DNA from: Nematostella vectensis
Taxonomy: Eukaryota; Cnidaria; Anthozoa; Actiniaria; Edwardsiidae
DNA length: 64,000 bases
Reading direction: 5' to 3'
NCBI RefSeq assembly: GCF_932526225.1
Contig: NC_064043.1
Location: forward strand, 12,646,085 to 12,710,084
The notes under the pieces were generated by a model. The model was not told where the DNA came from, searched no databases, and saw only the letters and a program-made list of their open reading frames with translations. Shown piece by piece: positions 11,136 to 22,923 of the stretch. Positions within the stretch are counted from its first letter, which is position 1; each line of letters begins with the position of its first letter. A program made the translations under genes and the position numbers.

Positions 11136-13037
11136 TCTGTAGGAGAACGGCACCCCTCCTAGTTACATTAGCAACTCAAGTATTTTCATTTGGTAGATTC
11201 AAATAGAATTGAAATGGAATATATCACTTGTTTTTGGTTAGACTGTGTATATAATAATCTTTGATTTTGATATTTTGACGTAGTTTGGTTGCAATTTCAT
11301 TGAAAACATGGTAATTCATTGAGAAATAGATGGAATTTGTGATAATAAAATAAATCAAATGTATATCAAACAATCACATGTGTTTGTGTTCGAAAATAGA
11401 ACCCATACGAATTCACAGCTTTGAATCGTTCAATATTGTTCGATTGCTTTATACAATTTCCGAGCATTTTAAATAGATAGACCAGGTTATGTAGTCAATT
11501 CTATTGTAGTCAATTCTCTTTGATTGCTTACTTTGCTGTGCGTATGATATTTCATCAGCAACTTTTTTTATTCATCTTTGGATGTGTCAGAGGCTTTAAA
11601 GAAAACTTCATACTTGATTCACATAGTAGTCGCGAGCTTACTAATCATATCAATGTCTTCTTGTTTTGATAGAACGAATCAAAACTTAGAGTACAAGAAT
11701 AAACTTCTACGCTTCTAAGCCATCTTACAGAACACATTAGAAATCCACACAATCCCTGACAATGACCCCGCAGAGATGTATACAATTACAACTCTTGAGC
11801 CCCGATCTTAACTATCTACACGTGAATTAAGTAACTCAATCCACATTCTTACCTTCTTTAAGGAAAACAGACCTCAACCTCAGAAGGACGACGGGGGTTG
11901 AAACTTCGAAAAAGGCGGTTTATTGCATGTTTATTGTGAACACAGGTTATTATACTGTTGCTTGATGGGAAAGACGTAACATAACACAGGGAGCCCAAGT
12001 ATTGTGTTGTATATGACACCAGCGGTGCAGGGAGTAGCTCAGAACAAGAATGAATAATGGAGGGGTGGGACATCCATCAGGGAAGGGGAGGAAAAGGAAG
12101 CGGTTCGGCTAGAACACTCTGCAACACATGTTGGTGAGCGCGAGTACTTGTGGGTACTTTCATGTTCGAAAAGGGCTTTGAAAGTCAAGGGGCCAAAGAT
12201 AAGGGACAAGCCAAAATAGGGGGACACGCCCTCAGATAAGATGGTGTGTTTCAGGGCCTTTCTAAGGTAGCGTTCATTATTTATGGCGCGGGGGTGGGGT
12301 CGGTTTCCACATTTGGGGGGCGGGGGTCATAAAACTTTCTGGTTGAAGGGGGGGGGGTCCACAAAGTTTCATCCCTTAAAACTTGGAAACTTTCTGTTTA
12401 TGTTTATTTAAATGAGTTATCAAAATGCAAGAAAAGCTGTTTTCTAGCGTTGCCAATAACACTTTTAGGCTACATTTAGGCTACATTTACTGCTGTTGAG
12501 CCGTGAACACTTTCCCACAAATGACCTTTAAGGTCATATTAGTAGTGCATTTAAACTTGACCTATAGGATCAATAAAAAAACAACAACTGAAATATAATA
12601 TGCATTTGTAGAATATACTAGGTATCTAGTACGGCAGGGTATTAGATAATGTCAATGTGTAAAAATGTCTGACTCGGAAAACGCATCTGGGTGCATTTGT
12701 AGAAGGTGCTCTTTCAACTCCCAGACTCATCCATATAACAGAGCGCCTTTCTCCATAAGTATACCATTATCGCTTGATCTTTCGAGCATTAAAAATATCT
12801 ATCCCTTCTAACTATGATGTATGCGTCGTTTAGCAATGTTTCAGTAGTAAATTGTTCTTTGACAGATGTCAATGCTTTAACTAATTTATTTGCACATTCA
12901 TCTGCTCGCATCTGCATTCGCATCTTCGATGTCCGTACCCTGCTAGAAGAGCTTTTCCCTGTTACTTTCTATCAGTTCACTTATCCGTATCGCGTCTCTG
13001 TTCTCTCGCGTTCTCGTCTGGCTCTGGTGAACAAGTT
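11136..13037. other. No recognisable gene
   Basis: AT-rich stretch with G-runs at 12290-12360. Short ORFs (11858-12227 minus, 12814-13497 plus) show no family resemblance. The latter reads through a MITE and a G-run, so it is unlikely to be real. Confidence 0.4.
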
Positions 13038-13039
13038 TA

Positions 13040-13118
13040 CCCTGGAGACCAGAGGCTCCGCCAGACTTTTCCGAGCGAAGCGAGGGAAAAGCGGATATTC
13101 AGCCTCTGGAACCCAGGG
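13040..13118. mobile_element. Short CCCTGG-family foldback MITE
   Basis: 79 bp with inverted ends 'CCCTGGAGACCAGAGGCT' and 'agcctctggaacccaggg', flanked by TA on both sides (13038-13039, 13119-13120). The same terminal motif bounds elements at 19390-20457 and 44937-45033. Confidence 0.65.
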
Positions 13119-13727
13119 TAGAACAAGTTTAGTCCGGAAAAAAAATTATAATAAGGGTGGGCTGAGTGACAAGGAAGGGGGGGGGGGGGGGGGGTGTAAC
13201 AGTCGGCTTCCCCTTTCACACAGACACAAATTCAGTTTTCTCGATAAAATATGCTCCAATAAGGGTGTTTCTAAAGAAGGGAATACTTTTTCACATTATG
13301 CTGGTACTGTAACTTCTCTATTTTCTGGGCACTTAACAAACGCAGCAAAAGAGATGGGTACTAAGAGAGGGTACCCTAGTTGGAATGTTCTCTACGTCAT
13401 CTTTTCAATTTCCTTCGCCATCTCAAAGGGGAGGGGGTTAAACCCACTTAACCATCCCCCCTACATCCGCTCTACTATGTCGATTCTGATTGGCTGAGAG
13501 CGTAAGCTTTACTTTGAGGATCACGCAATCTCAGGGTCATCAATTATCAGCTAGATGATTATTGATTCTACGAGCTAAATGCATCATGAACTAGGGTGCG
13601 AAGACTGGTTTGTGAAAAGTGGCTTTTATTTCGGCCTCGTCTGATTCCACTGTCTCGATATTTATTATTCTGGATATCGCAAAAACCTTATCCACTGATT
13701 TCTTATAATAGTATCGGGGCCGTAGCA

Positions 13728-13790
13728 GGGGTTGGGGCACTGGGGGATTTGCCCCCCAATATTTAAAAATATATACAACATTTTCTTAAT
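13728..13790. repeat. G-run dispersed repeat piece
   Basis: 'ggccgtagcaggggttgggg' followed by 'cactgggg', a C-run and 'aatattt'. The same order of blocks recurs at 16464-16530 and 45436-45500, so this is a dispersed family of short elements. Confidence 0.5.
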
Positions 13791-14041
13791 GTTTGTACAT
13801 CTTTGTTCACAGCACTCTAATAAAATCTGTCTGTCTGTCTGGCTTATAAAACTTTACTTTATGATGGCTGAAATATATTATCCATATAATCTTATATAAA
13901 AAAGAATCTAAAAATCAAGATAGTGTAAGTGAATTTAGCAAACAATTTCGCAAAGGAGAAGGAGATAGTAGATAACAGGTCAGTGTGAGAATGGGTTAAC
14001 ATAGACTTGGAGCACTGGCTGCACTAGAGTGATTTTCATTA

Positions 14042-14339
14042 CTGTCGAATCCGTTGTGTCGCGACGCCACATATTCGAAACATCGATTTGTTTTTGTCTT
14101 TTGGGATTTTTTGTTCCGCCATTCAAATTATTCTAAGCCAATCAGATTCTTGCCATCTCTCGCCTAGTGCAGTTGCCTGACTTTCTGTCGCGACACTGTC
14201 TGGTTTTTGTCCAGAGAATAGCCAGGGAAGTGCACAAAGCGAGATTCTGATTGGCTCAGAATGGTTTTACTGACGGAACAGAAAACCAAAACAGAACCGT
14301 GTTTTAAAACCGCGGGTCACGATACAACGGATTCGACAG
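14042..14339. mobile_element. CTGTCGAATCC-family MITE, copy 1 (complete)
   Basis: 298 bp with inverted termini 'CTGTCGAATCCGTTGTGTCG' and 'cgatacaacggattcgacag', flanked by TA (14040-14041 and 14340-14341), as expected for Tc1/mariner-type insertion. The interior contains a second inverted pair ('ttctaagccaatcag' / 'ctgattggctcagaa'). Other copies are at 29736-30027 and 60838-61087. It is non-autonomous and has no ORF. Confidence 0.85.
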
Positions 14340-14454
14340 TAACCCGTGAACTACACTTTAGGGTGTTACACTTAATTGTGATCATATTCTATTGTTCTAT
14401 TTTTTTTTACTGACTATTACCCTGACTATCACACTTCCTTTCACGGGTAAAAGT

Positions 14455-17400
14455 TTACATGCTACCTAGGAAAGTTTCTACACCTGTTGGTAGGGGTTCC
14501 CGTTTTCCTATCATAACATGTTCAAGGAAGGAATAAATGTTTGCTGCACGTCCTTTTGGGTAAACATAATTGAATGTATAAAAACTAGAAATCAAGGCAA
14601 TCACAGCCTCTAAAATGTTTTGTGGGTTAAAAGAAACAATGACCGTGCCGTCCCCGATGAGATGCAAAGACTCTAGTTCATTGGTAGTGCCAGTAGAGAG
14701 AAGTCTTGGGGTAGTGGAACTTGAGATGATAGAAGAGACGTAGAAGTCACTGTATGTCTAAAAACAAAAAGAAATAATGGCCTGCATGTTCTCTTTTGCA
14801 GAATTATAAGGGAGGCTGGTTCAGATATTTTATAATATAAAGAATGTAATACTGTGCAGCTAGCCCCTTAACTAAACACATCTCAATTCCACATAATTTA
14901 AACAGTTTTGTTTAGACTTACTGGTATTATATGCCAAAACAGTTCCCCGACGATTGTCTTCGCATTGCTCTTCTCTCCAAGAGCGAATGACAAGCAGGCA
15001 AAGATACAGCGATTTTCCAATTCTTAAACACAAAACCAAATACAAATAAGGAACCAAGGGAGCAAAAAAATGTGCATCTGTGGTTGGTGTGGAAGGCACA
15101 ACAGAGCTAGGCTACACATCATGTGTATTGTTAGTAAGCACTATCACTGAGGGTAGGTGGTCACTGCCAGAGGATTTATTGCATTCTTAGTGGTTCTTTT
15201 ACCTCCCAGGGACCTTAGGCTTAGTGTCCTTATTCAAAAAGAATTGCAACACAGGAGTAATAACTCCAACTCACAAGTAACCCACAAATTCCAATCAAGG
15301 CATGAGCTAAAAAAAATCCCCAGTCAGATCCAGGATTTAAACATTACCACAGCGATGAGAGGCTGGTGCACTAGGCCACCTGTGCTCCCAAACTGTTATC
15401 ATACCTAAGTTATCTGAAGCTTCAGAATCCTCAAGAATGGCCAAGTTATTCTGGATTTCCTCGTCATCAATCTTTTTCAATGCCTGAAGAATCTTGGGCC
15501 TTGCAGTTTCCCAGTTAGTTTGCATTACTCTGTCAACACAAGGCCTGATAATGCGCCCTAGTTCCGCTCTTAGCTAGATACAATAAGTAATAGGGTGAAT
15601 TATTCATCATCTTGGACAAACAGACTTTCAAGTACATTAAAAAAATCCAGATGTCATATTTGAGGCACATATTATTCCTCTGTTATAGCTGAAACTTGAT
15701 TTTCAATCACCCAAACATTTACATAAATGTTGCAGCCCCTAGGCATTGAATATCCCACATCCCTGTCCTGTTGTTTGCCTGATGCCTCCATATTCTATCC
15801 CTAATAAAAATTGGCAAGTCCTTTAGTGTCATAAACATCAAATGATTGTTATATTCTTACCTCAATTCCCGCAGGATCTTGTAGACAAGGGTAGTTTCTT
15901 ACAACTTCCCACACCTCCATGTCTTCCTTTAGAACTGCTCTTCTTCTCAAGGGAAATGTTGCATCCATTAAGTCCTTCTGTCTGCAGACATCAACAGGCT
16001 TATTCTGTACCACCTTCACAAGCTCCACCCTTAGCTCCTCCAAAGCCTCTAAAGCCTCCTCTGTTAACATGATTGCAGCTTCAGCTGCCATTTTTTTCCT
16101 CCCTGGTTTGGCCTTCGGAACAACAATACCCTCTTCTTTTAACTTCTTCCTTTCATTCCTGGCGGCTTTCCTTCTAACATTAAAGATTCGCTCTTCCATC
16201 TTTTTTGCCCATACTTCCTATGAAAATAAAACATACTTAAATGAGGACTTTCTTGAAACATGGTCAAAAGGCAATCAGGTATGTAGTTTAGTGGTAAATA
16301 CTGTACAGTAGCTACAGCGTATACACTAGGCATTGATGGTGGTTATGTTTTGTCTTTAGTTATTGCAGTTTACACTGAATTGTAGGAAAGCAATAGTGGC
16401 TCTTTTATGTCTCGGTGTCAAATAGTTAACCAATCTTGGCAGTTTCTTGGCGACATTACCAGCAAGGCTGTAGGGGTGGAGCACCTGGGGCACGTGCCCC
16501 CTCCCCCAACCCTAACATATTTTTTAATCTTTCTGTATTGTGCCCTCCCACCAATATCTTGATGCCTGCCACAACTCTTACCAAGAACACAAATGCCTGG
16601 CCAGAGATTGTATATCTTCCATTATTCATTATACAGTAATTCCTTCCCCTGTGTGACATTATCTCAAATAACAGTACACAAAGTAATACATACATAGTCT
16701 GTTTCACTGGAGCCTTTTAGAAAGGGGTACTTTTCAAGAAGAAGGATAGCTATCTGGTTCCTTTCACTGCGCTTTGTTGTGTTCGTCACTGCCATAATGG
16801 AGGAGCAGATTTGGCGTATCATGGCATTCTTTTGTGCTGGGTTAAGGTACTGTTTTTCAAGTCCCCCTTCAACATCTGGTGACCACTAAAATACCAACAA
16901 TAAAGTTTTACTGTTTGTAACTTTTTGCAGGTTGCAAGGCATTACAAAAAAAACAATCCAATAAGTTAGCGTTAAGTGCATTATCTGGATGCAACAACAA
17001 AAACCCTTTGAATTATATTAAAATTCAAAAAGCTTTGAAACAAGATAGTATACTTTTCCAGTAAAAAACATGATATTGCTGGACATTGCTATCAAATATT
17101 AAATTTAGAGATACTGCAAAAGTGTTACTTTTACTCTTTTTTTCTGCTCTCTTACTTTACTCTTTTTTTAATTCTGTATTTTTTTAGATAGTAATAATGA
17201 TAACCTATAAACGCTTCCACACTTCTAGTCTCACCGTTGATGGAATCACAAAAGCATCCAGCCAGTATTTACTAGGAGTAACCTCATGTATGATGCTGTC
17301 ATCAGAACAAAGCTATAAAAACAAACGAAGGAATAAAAAAACTGAATTTTACTTAAAACCATCACTTTTCACAATTTACCTTTCGCTTTAGTGGAGCATT

Positions 17401-20400
17401 GAGTGGGGAAGTTGATGACTGAGGTTGGAGGCTGGAATTCATCTGTGTTGTAGAGTAGGTCAGTTCATTTACTGATCCTGTGGAACTACATGGTGCTACC
17501 AGCAATGAAGGATGTGTACTTGGTACAGAGGAGGCAGAAATAAATGTTGCTAGAGGTTCTGTAGAATGTCCAGTCATGCAGAATGAGGGTTGTGTCGAAT
17601 CTACAGTCGTGTTTATAGACGCCATCATGGAATGTGAAAGATGCTTAGAAACAGAAGTGTTAGAAATAGAGTCTGCTAAAGGCTGTGAAAGATGTTCAGG
17701 AATTTGAGTCGTTGAAATGGATTGAATTGGCGCATCTGGCTGTGAAATTTGTTCAGGAATGGGAGTGATGGGAAAAGAAGAAGTGGCTACTGGCTGCAGA
17801 TGTTCACGTATTGGAGTGTTTGAAATAGATGTTGCTGAAGGCTGCAATGGAGTCCCATCCTCTATTGTAGTGCTTCCTTTTTGCAAAAATATCCTTTTAC
17901 CATGCACATCAAATGTCTGTGTAAAAAAAATAATCCAAGATTAAGGAACTAAAAGAAAATAATCCAAAATTATGGAACACCAGAAAATCAATTGTTTAAT
18001 CAACAGCTGCTTATACAAATCACATTGGAATTGCACTTTTAAGATGCACTAGAAGAATCCATGTATCAAACCTATAAAACCTAAATCAGGTTTGGAAAGT
18101 CCAGTGAACATTCACATGGCTTTTAGAAACCAGTATTTAGCTATTTATTTGTTATACATAAATCGCAATACATGGATTCTCAATTCAGGGTAAACTTATC
18201 TGAAATATGTGTACCTTATTACACTTTATTTTCGCAACATCAAAATTTCGTGATTTTGAGAGGGGGATATTTCGCGACAGTTTATTTTCGCGATTTTCCT
18301 ATTTTCGTAAAAACAGGTCACTTTATTTGCACGATTTCGCGATTTTCTGATAAAAAAAAAGCAAAACAAGTAGAAATAAAATGTGCTGTAATCATCTAAA
18401 CTGAAACAATTTGTAACAAAAAGATGGGTGGGCTAAATTTAGTTTCATAAAAATCTATAAATACAAATCCAACTCAACCCCTTACCATACTATATGTACA
18501 TTAGATGACTAGACAAGGTATTTCCATAAGGCTTATTTAACGGCCCCAAAAAATTCCCCGAAAGGCTTCTTGTGTACTCACTTAATTTTTGCATCACTCT
18601 ATTTTTTATTCATGAATCTTTTAAAATCGCAAAATTTGCGAAATCAAAGTGATGCGAAAATTAAGTGTAATAAGGTACCTGAATCATGACATTCACTGAA
18701 AAAGCTGTTATCACAAAAAAATATTCTGCTCACGCCAAATAAGTCACCTAATTGGTTATGCATGGCTTTTTACCTAGTGCAAAATACCATACAGTCAATC
18801 AGAGAGCAAATTGGCTTTTTTCAACTAGTGATGAAAAGCATATTTGTGGGACTGGCTTTGTCATCCAAGAGTCAAATAATTTTTTTAATGAATCTCTGTC
18901 TGGTTAGAGTCATGCACGAGATGTTGTCATGCACCAATCAGAGGCCATGAGGGGCACCAACTAGTACAACAAGTACAGATAGATAGACAGACAGACAGAC
19001 ATGACGGCACATCCCAAGGAAGCCCCTTGTGATATTTGAACCATTTACTACACCTACAGCATGATGCTCCACTATGAATGGTGGGAAAATTTTCATAAAG
19101 GATTGTTATTGTTTCAACTTATTACATATGAGACATTATAATAGTTAACAATAAACATGTATTGACAAAGTCTCAGAACATAAATTCTTACTTGCAATTC
19201 ATCCAAAGACAATAAATATTTCCCACAACTTTTTTGCTGTCACAGTTTTACAGGTTGTTAGGTGTAAAAGATGCATTCTAGGAAATTAAATTTCCAAAAT
19301 GGCGGCTTGAATCTTAGATGATGACACAAATGAAACTATTTCTTCTTGTTATTTTGTTCTAATTATTTTGAGTAAACAAAACTATGTTACCCTGGTTCCA
19401 GAGCCTAGAACATCTCTCTATTTAGTGGCCAGCGAGGTTGAGACGAGAAAATGTTGTATTCCCCACCTCCTATGCGCAGATTCTTGTCACTAACTATACA
19501 GTTTTCATATGAATGTTGTTGTTTTTAAATAGGGTTTTCATGCGCTTTTTAGGGCCTGTTCACATGGAAATTGGGGAACCCAGGTGACTAGGGTCCCCAA
19601 GGTGAGTGGGGTAACCCGCCTCTCCATATAATCTCTCTTATTTATGTGTTTGCATTTACAGGTCAGTTGGGGGACCCCACCGAGGCAGGTTGTCCGGGAC
19701 GCCGGGCTGGGAATCCGGCTTGGTGGGTTGGGTTGTCGAGAGTTTTCAACATGTGAATGCTCTTCAGTGGAGTAGCCCGCTCACCCGGGGTAACCTTCAT
19801 CCAGGAATCATAAGCATGCCAAAAGCGCGCAAAGCTCAAGATGGCTGCCAGAAAGTATGGACCTGGAGAACTTTTCAAGCGGAACCAGCTCGAAAAGTAA
19901 AGCAATGGCCATGATAAATATAAGGAGAACAAAGAATATCCCATTGAAAGCCACCGAGAGTCAAGTTCTTCCATTAGTAGCGAGGTTTTTGCAAGTGAAA
20001 GGAGCAAAACAACAACGCCAACATCAAAGCGGAAAGCTTCAACAGCTTTGTCTCATTCGTCGAGCGTTCATCCTATAAAAGAAGCCACAATGTGTCTTCT
20101 ATCCGCCATCTTGTTTACTACATTCTATTGTAGGTTCTTAGCCACCATGCCCCACATTCGCAACCTCACCCCAGGCATGTGAACACAACTTTTTTTTGAT
20201 CCCAGGTAGGTGGGGTCCCCCACCTACCCAGGGTCCCCCACCTTCCATGAGAACATGCCCTTATACTCATGAATTTGGTTCCCGAGCGAAGAGATGTTTA
20301 CATTCAAGGTAGCACCACGTGAAACTGACACATGCTAATCACAAAACGTTAACATGGAAGTGAGGCAGGAGTCAAAATAGCGCTTCGAGAAGCCAGAGCC

Positions 20401-20844
20401 TCGTCTCAACCTCGCTGGTCACTAAATAGAGATACGTCCGAGGCCCTTGAACCAGGGTAAAGCTACGTCGGAGTCTCGTACCATTTTCGTCACCCTGCTC
20501 CAAGCTTTGATGAACTTCTTTCTCAACTTCAAACGAGGAATCATGAAATATATGTCGGTCAAATCCAGATCGAAAAAGTCCTCTCCATCAACTTGATTCC
20601 CTGACGATGAGACAACAATTGCACGTTATTAGAGATTTCCAAATGTTCCGATCAATGAATATAAGTAAGCTTATATTGTCACGTGGAATTAACGAGGCGA
20701 TAAGCTTACATCGAACCGAGTATTGAGGCCATTTCTTGCTTACTCACTTTGAAATTCCTGTACGGCGTCCTCAAGATCGTTATGTCTCAAGAAGTCAAGA
20801 ATGTCTGATGAAGTCGAGAGGGTAGAAATGTTGTTGTAAGACAT
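14455..20844 (-). CDS. SAM-domain protein, SAMD3-like
   Basis: Nine coding exons (minus): 20844-20748, 20600-20482, 17916-17380, 17312-17235, 16885-16694, 16217-15861, 15573-15405, 15022-14922, 14757-14455; 1,953 nt, 650 aa, every junction in phase. Residues 1-72 form a SAM-like helical domain ('ILDFLRHNDLEDAVQEF', 'DGEDFFDLDLTDIYFMI'). Residues 73-251 are a Ser/Thr/Pro-rich linker with imperfect repeats around 'IPEHLSQPLADSIS'. Residues 278-460 resemble the core of SAMD3-like proteins ('WSPDVEGGLEKQYL', 'LLLEKYPFLKG', basic 'RRKAARNERKK', 'DLMDATFPLRR'). The C-terminal 190 residues end in 'FLEHVMIGKREPLP'. SAM domains usually bind other SAM domains; the biological role of this family is not established. 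Extra exons in the 2.6-kb intron 2 cannot be excluded. The family name rests on remembered pattern, so it is moderately sure; the gene itself is secure. Confidence 0.75.
16464..16530. repeat. G-run dispersed repeat piece in intron
   Basis: 'gctgtaggggtggagcacct' followed by 'ggggcacgtgccccctcccc' and an AT tail. It has the same block order as 13728 and 45436. It lies in intron 5 of the SAMD3-like gene. Confidence 0.45.
18211..18678. mobile_element. 468-bp MITE in intron 2 of the SAMD3-like gene
   Basis: Inverted termini of about 28 bp: 'gtaccttattacactttatt' at the left and 'aagtgtaataaggtac' at the right, both bounded by TA. The interior is rich in TTTCGCG/CGCGAAA words. It has no ORF. TA flanks suggest a Tc1/mariner-type origin. 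Confidence 0.7.
19390..20457. mobile_element. CCCTGG-family long-TIR element (host of a nested insertion)
   Basis: The left end 'CCCTGGTTCCAGAGCCTAGA' and the right end are inverted copies for about 58 bp (shared core 'tctctatttagtg', 'ccagcgaggttgagacg'), bounded by TA. Without the nested element at 19552-20260 it would be about 356 bp. Its right end lies 24 bp past the last base of exon 2 (20482) of the SAMD3-like gene, so the insertion nearly touches a splice donor. Confidence 0.75.
19552..20260. mobile_element. Nested 709-bp element with TTA target duplication
   Basis: The left end 'GGGCCTGTTCACATGGAA' is matched in inverted orientation by the right end ('ttccatgagaacatgccc'). It is flanked by TTA at 19549-19551 and 20261-20263, which fits the PIF/Harbinger superfamily. 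It sits wholly inside the CCCTGG-family element, so it is the younger insertion. The 114-codon minus ORF at 19663-20007 is not a recognisable transposase. Confidence 0.75.
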
Positions 20845-20882
20845 CGCGGACGATCTGAGAGACCCGAACCCCAAACACAGAT

Positions 20883-20992
20883 GGGAAGCAATTTTCCACC
20901 GGCGTAGAGGAAGGGTGAGTCTGCAGGAAGTCAGCGGTTAATGTATATGTTCGGAACCGATCGGTCGACTCGTCGTCGGAAATCCTGACTGA
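20883..20992. repeat. Inverted repeat arm A, at the SAMD3-like 5' flank
   Basis: Starts about 40 bp upstream of the SAMD3-like ATG. Its reverse complement is found at 22046-22146 at high identity (shared 'gactcacccttcctctacg' and 'ccggtggaaaattgcttccc'). It probably contains 5' UTR or promoter sequence. Confidence 0.75.
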
Positions 20993-22045
20993 TACGTAAT
21001 TTCAAGATGGCGCTGAAATCGCGAGGAATCTACAAGACTAGTTTTACAACAAAATTACGCTATTCATTTTCTCTGCATTTTAGTGGTAAAATCCATGACA
21101 ACACTAATTTCCAACGGGGATGGGGGGGATTAGCCGAGGGGAGCGGCAAGTAACTCCGGGGGGGAGGGGGGGGGGGGGTGAATAACACATTGTCTCTCTC
21201 TTCATCGGACGGGGATCATCGTCGTATCTTTTAGGGTGTAAATTTGGAGCCTTGGGTATCTTTTAGGGGTGAAAATGAGAATGCCCAGATTTTTTACCTC
21301 GGTATCTTTTAGGGTGCTATTATAGCAATCGCTCATCTAACTTGTAGCTCATGAAAGAACGTTAACACGTGTCAATCGGTGTTTTTAGATCACTAACCAG
21401 CGAAAACATCACACAACCCACGGGACGATAATTGATAGCGAGCTTAACAATGATCTGTTTGTTTTGTCTGAGTTATCTTGTAGGGGGTCAATTCATGCCT
21501 AACCACGCCCGTATACGTATAATATCGGAGGTCCCCCCTCTCCCCACCCACCCCGGGACAGGCATGTTCTGTCCAGCCGTGCTCACTTCACGGCATCCTG
21601 TTACAGGTTGTAACAAAGAAATACCCGCGAGGATTAGCTGCTTAGATAAAATTTAATAGTAAATATACACTAACACTATAAATGGAATACTGCTTCCAAA
21701 ATAGAATAAAAAATAAAAGGAACTTTAACATCATAGAAATGCCGATTTTTGTGCTGCCTGGTAGTTCTGGAATCTTTCGCAATGGTTATATGACCCAACT
21801 ATTATTGTAAGGAGAGTTGACCATGGAAATTACAGCTAAAAGAAAAAGCCCTTCTAAATTTCCCAAGGAAGTGTGTACCCGTGCTCCTCCCGATATAAAC
21901 GGGTTCTTTAATGCTCGAGTCGTTTACATAATAAATAGCGATGACAATACCCACATTATAATGTTGCATTCTATTTTTATACCGGACGTTTTGTAATGCC
22001 TTATACACCGGAAGTCAATGTATCACACCGCTGAAAGCCGGGGAG

Positions 22046-22146
22046 TCAGTCGGGATTTCCGACTACGTACCGGTGATCGGTTCCGTAAAACCGCTGACTT
22101 CCCGCAGACTCACCCTTCCTCTACGCCGGTGGAAAATTGCTTCCCA
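22046..22146. repeat. Inverted repeat arm B
   Basis: Inverted partner of 20883-20992, separated by about 1.05 kb. If the first arm carries promoter activity for the minus-strand gene, this arm would point rightward on the plus strand. No gene is recognised directly to its right. Confidence 0.75.
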
Positions 22147-22328
22147 AACACAGGTGCAACACAACCGGTTTGTTTAGATGTGCTCCCGTCCCCAGGTCTA
22201 CCCTCGGTCAGCTCTTAAAAAAATGGCGGTCGCTTATCAAACAGAAACGAAGCGGCGATAAATCAGAACAAATTAGAAACAGGATCCAAACACGCTCATG
22301 ATATGATAACATAGTGCTCGAGTAAATA

Positions 22329-22642
22329 CCTGTCAACTCTCTCGCGTTAGGCGGGAGTCTCACGATTTCTGACCCCTTCCCCGGTTTCCCCTTTCCCGCG
22401 TGGAGCACCAAATCTACCACCATTTATTCAACACGAATGCGAGATCTTTATTGTGCGCTCACTCGAGAGCTTTCTGAACGGCAAATGTCGGCTGTTAGTC
22501 GAATGATAGAAGGAAAGCCATTTAGCTACTTTAGCTTGCAAACCCCCAGTAAAGGTATACCCCACCACTCCCCCAAAAATGAATATACCTAAGCCCGTAC
22601 CCCCAAAAAAATTCAAGCTTGAGATTTTGAGGGGTTGACAGG
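22329..22642. mobile_element. CCTGTCAAC-family MITE, copy 1
   Basis: 314 bp bounded by 'CCTGTCAACTCTC' at the left and 'ggggttgacagg' at the right. The left part includes the stem-loop-prone 'cgttaggcgggagtctc' block and 'cccgcgtggagcacc', both present again at 63380-63943. It is non-coding. Confidence 0.65.
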
Positions 22643-22730
22643 TTTGCGAGTACCATATACCCTATAAAAAGGGACGGGGGTTAGGGGTGATCGTCCTATC
22701 CTTTAGAGTCGTTTTTTTTGTCAGGGCTAT

Positions 22731-22923
22731 TAGGCGCATACACAGGGGGGGGGGGGGGGGGGCTGCGCAGGGTGCGCGCGGCCCCCCCTTGGCGGCCAAA
22801 ATGTTGGTCATTTCTTATTAAGGAATCTTTAAATACTATGCTTTTTCTATATGATTATGATTCCTATGACTGCGCACTTCCTCCCCCCCTCCCCTCAGCC
22901 AATCCTGGGTACGCGCCTGGCTA
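22731..22923. mobile_element. G-run MITE with AGGCGC ends
   Basis: The left end 'taggcgcatacacaggggg' is inverted to the right end 'cctgggtacgcgcctggcta'. The left terminal repeat runs into about 17 G and the right part is C-rich. Similar in plan to 62363-62643. Confidence 0.55.

Noticed and set aside
12814-13497. 227-codon plus-strand ORF
   Set aside because: It runs through a MITE and a long G-run, has no family resemblance, and the frame depends on the homopolymer length.
19663-20007. ORF of 114 codons as a transposase
   Set aside because: No DDE or other transposase motif; the nested element appears non-autonomous.
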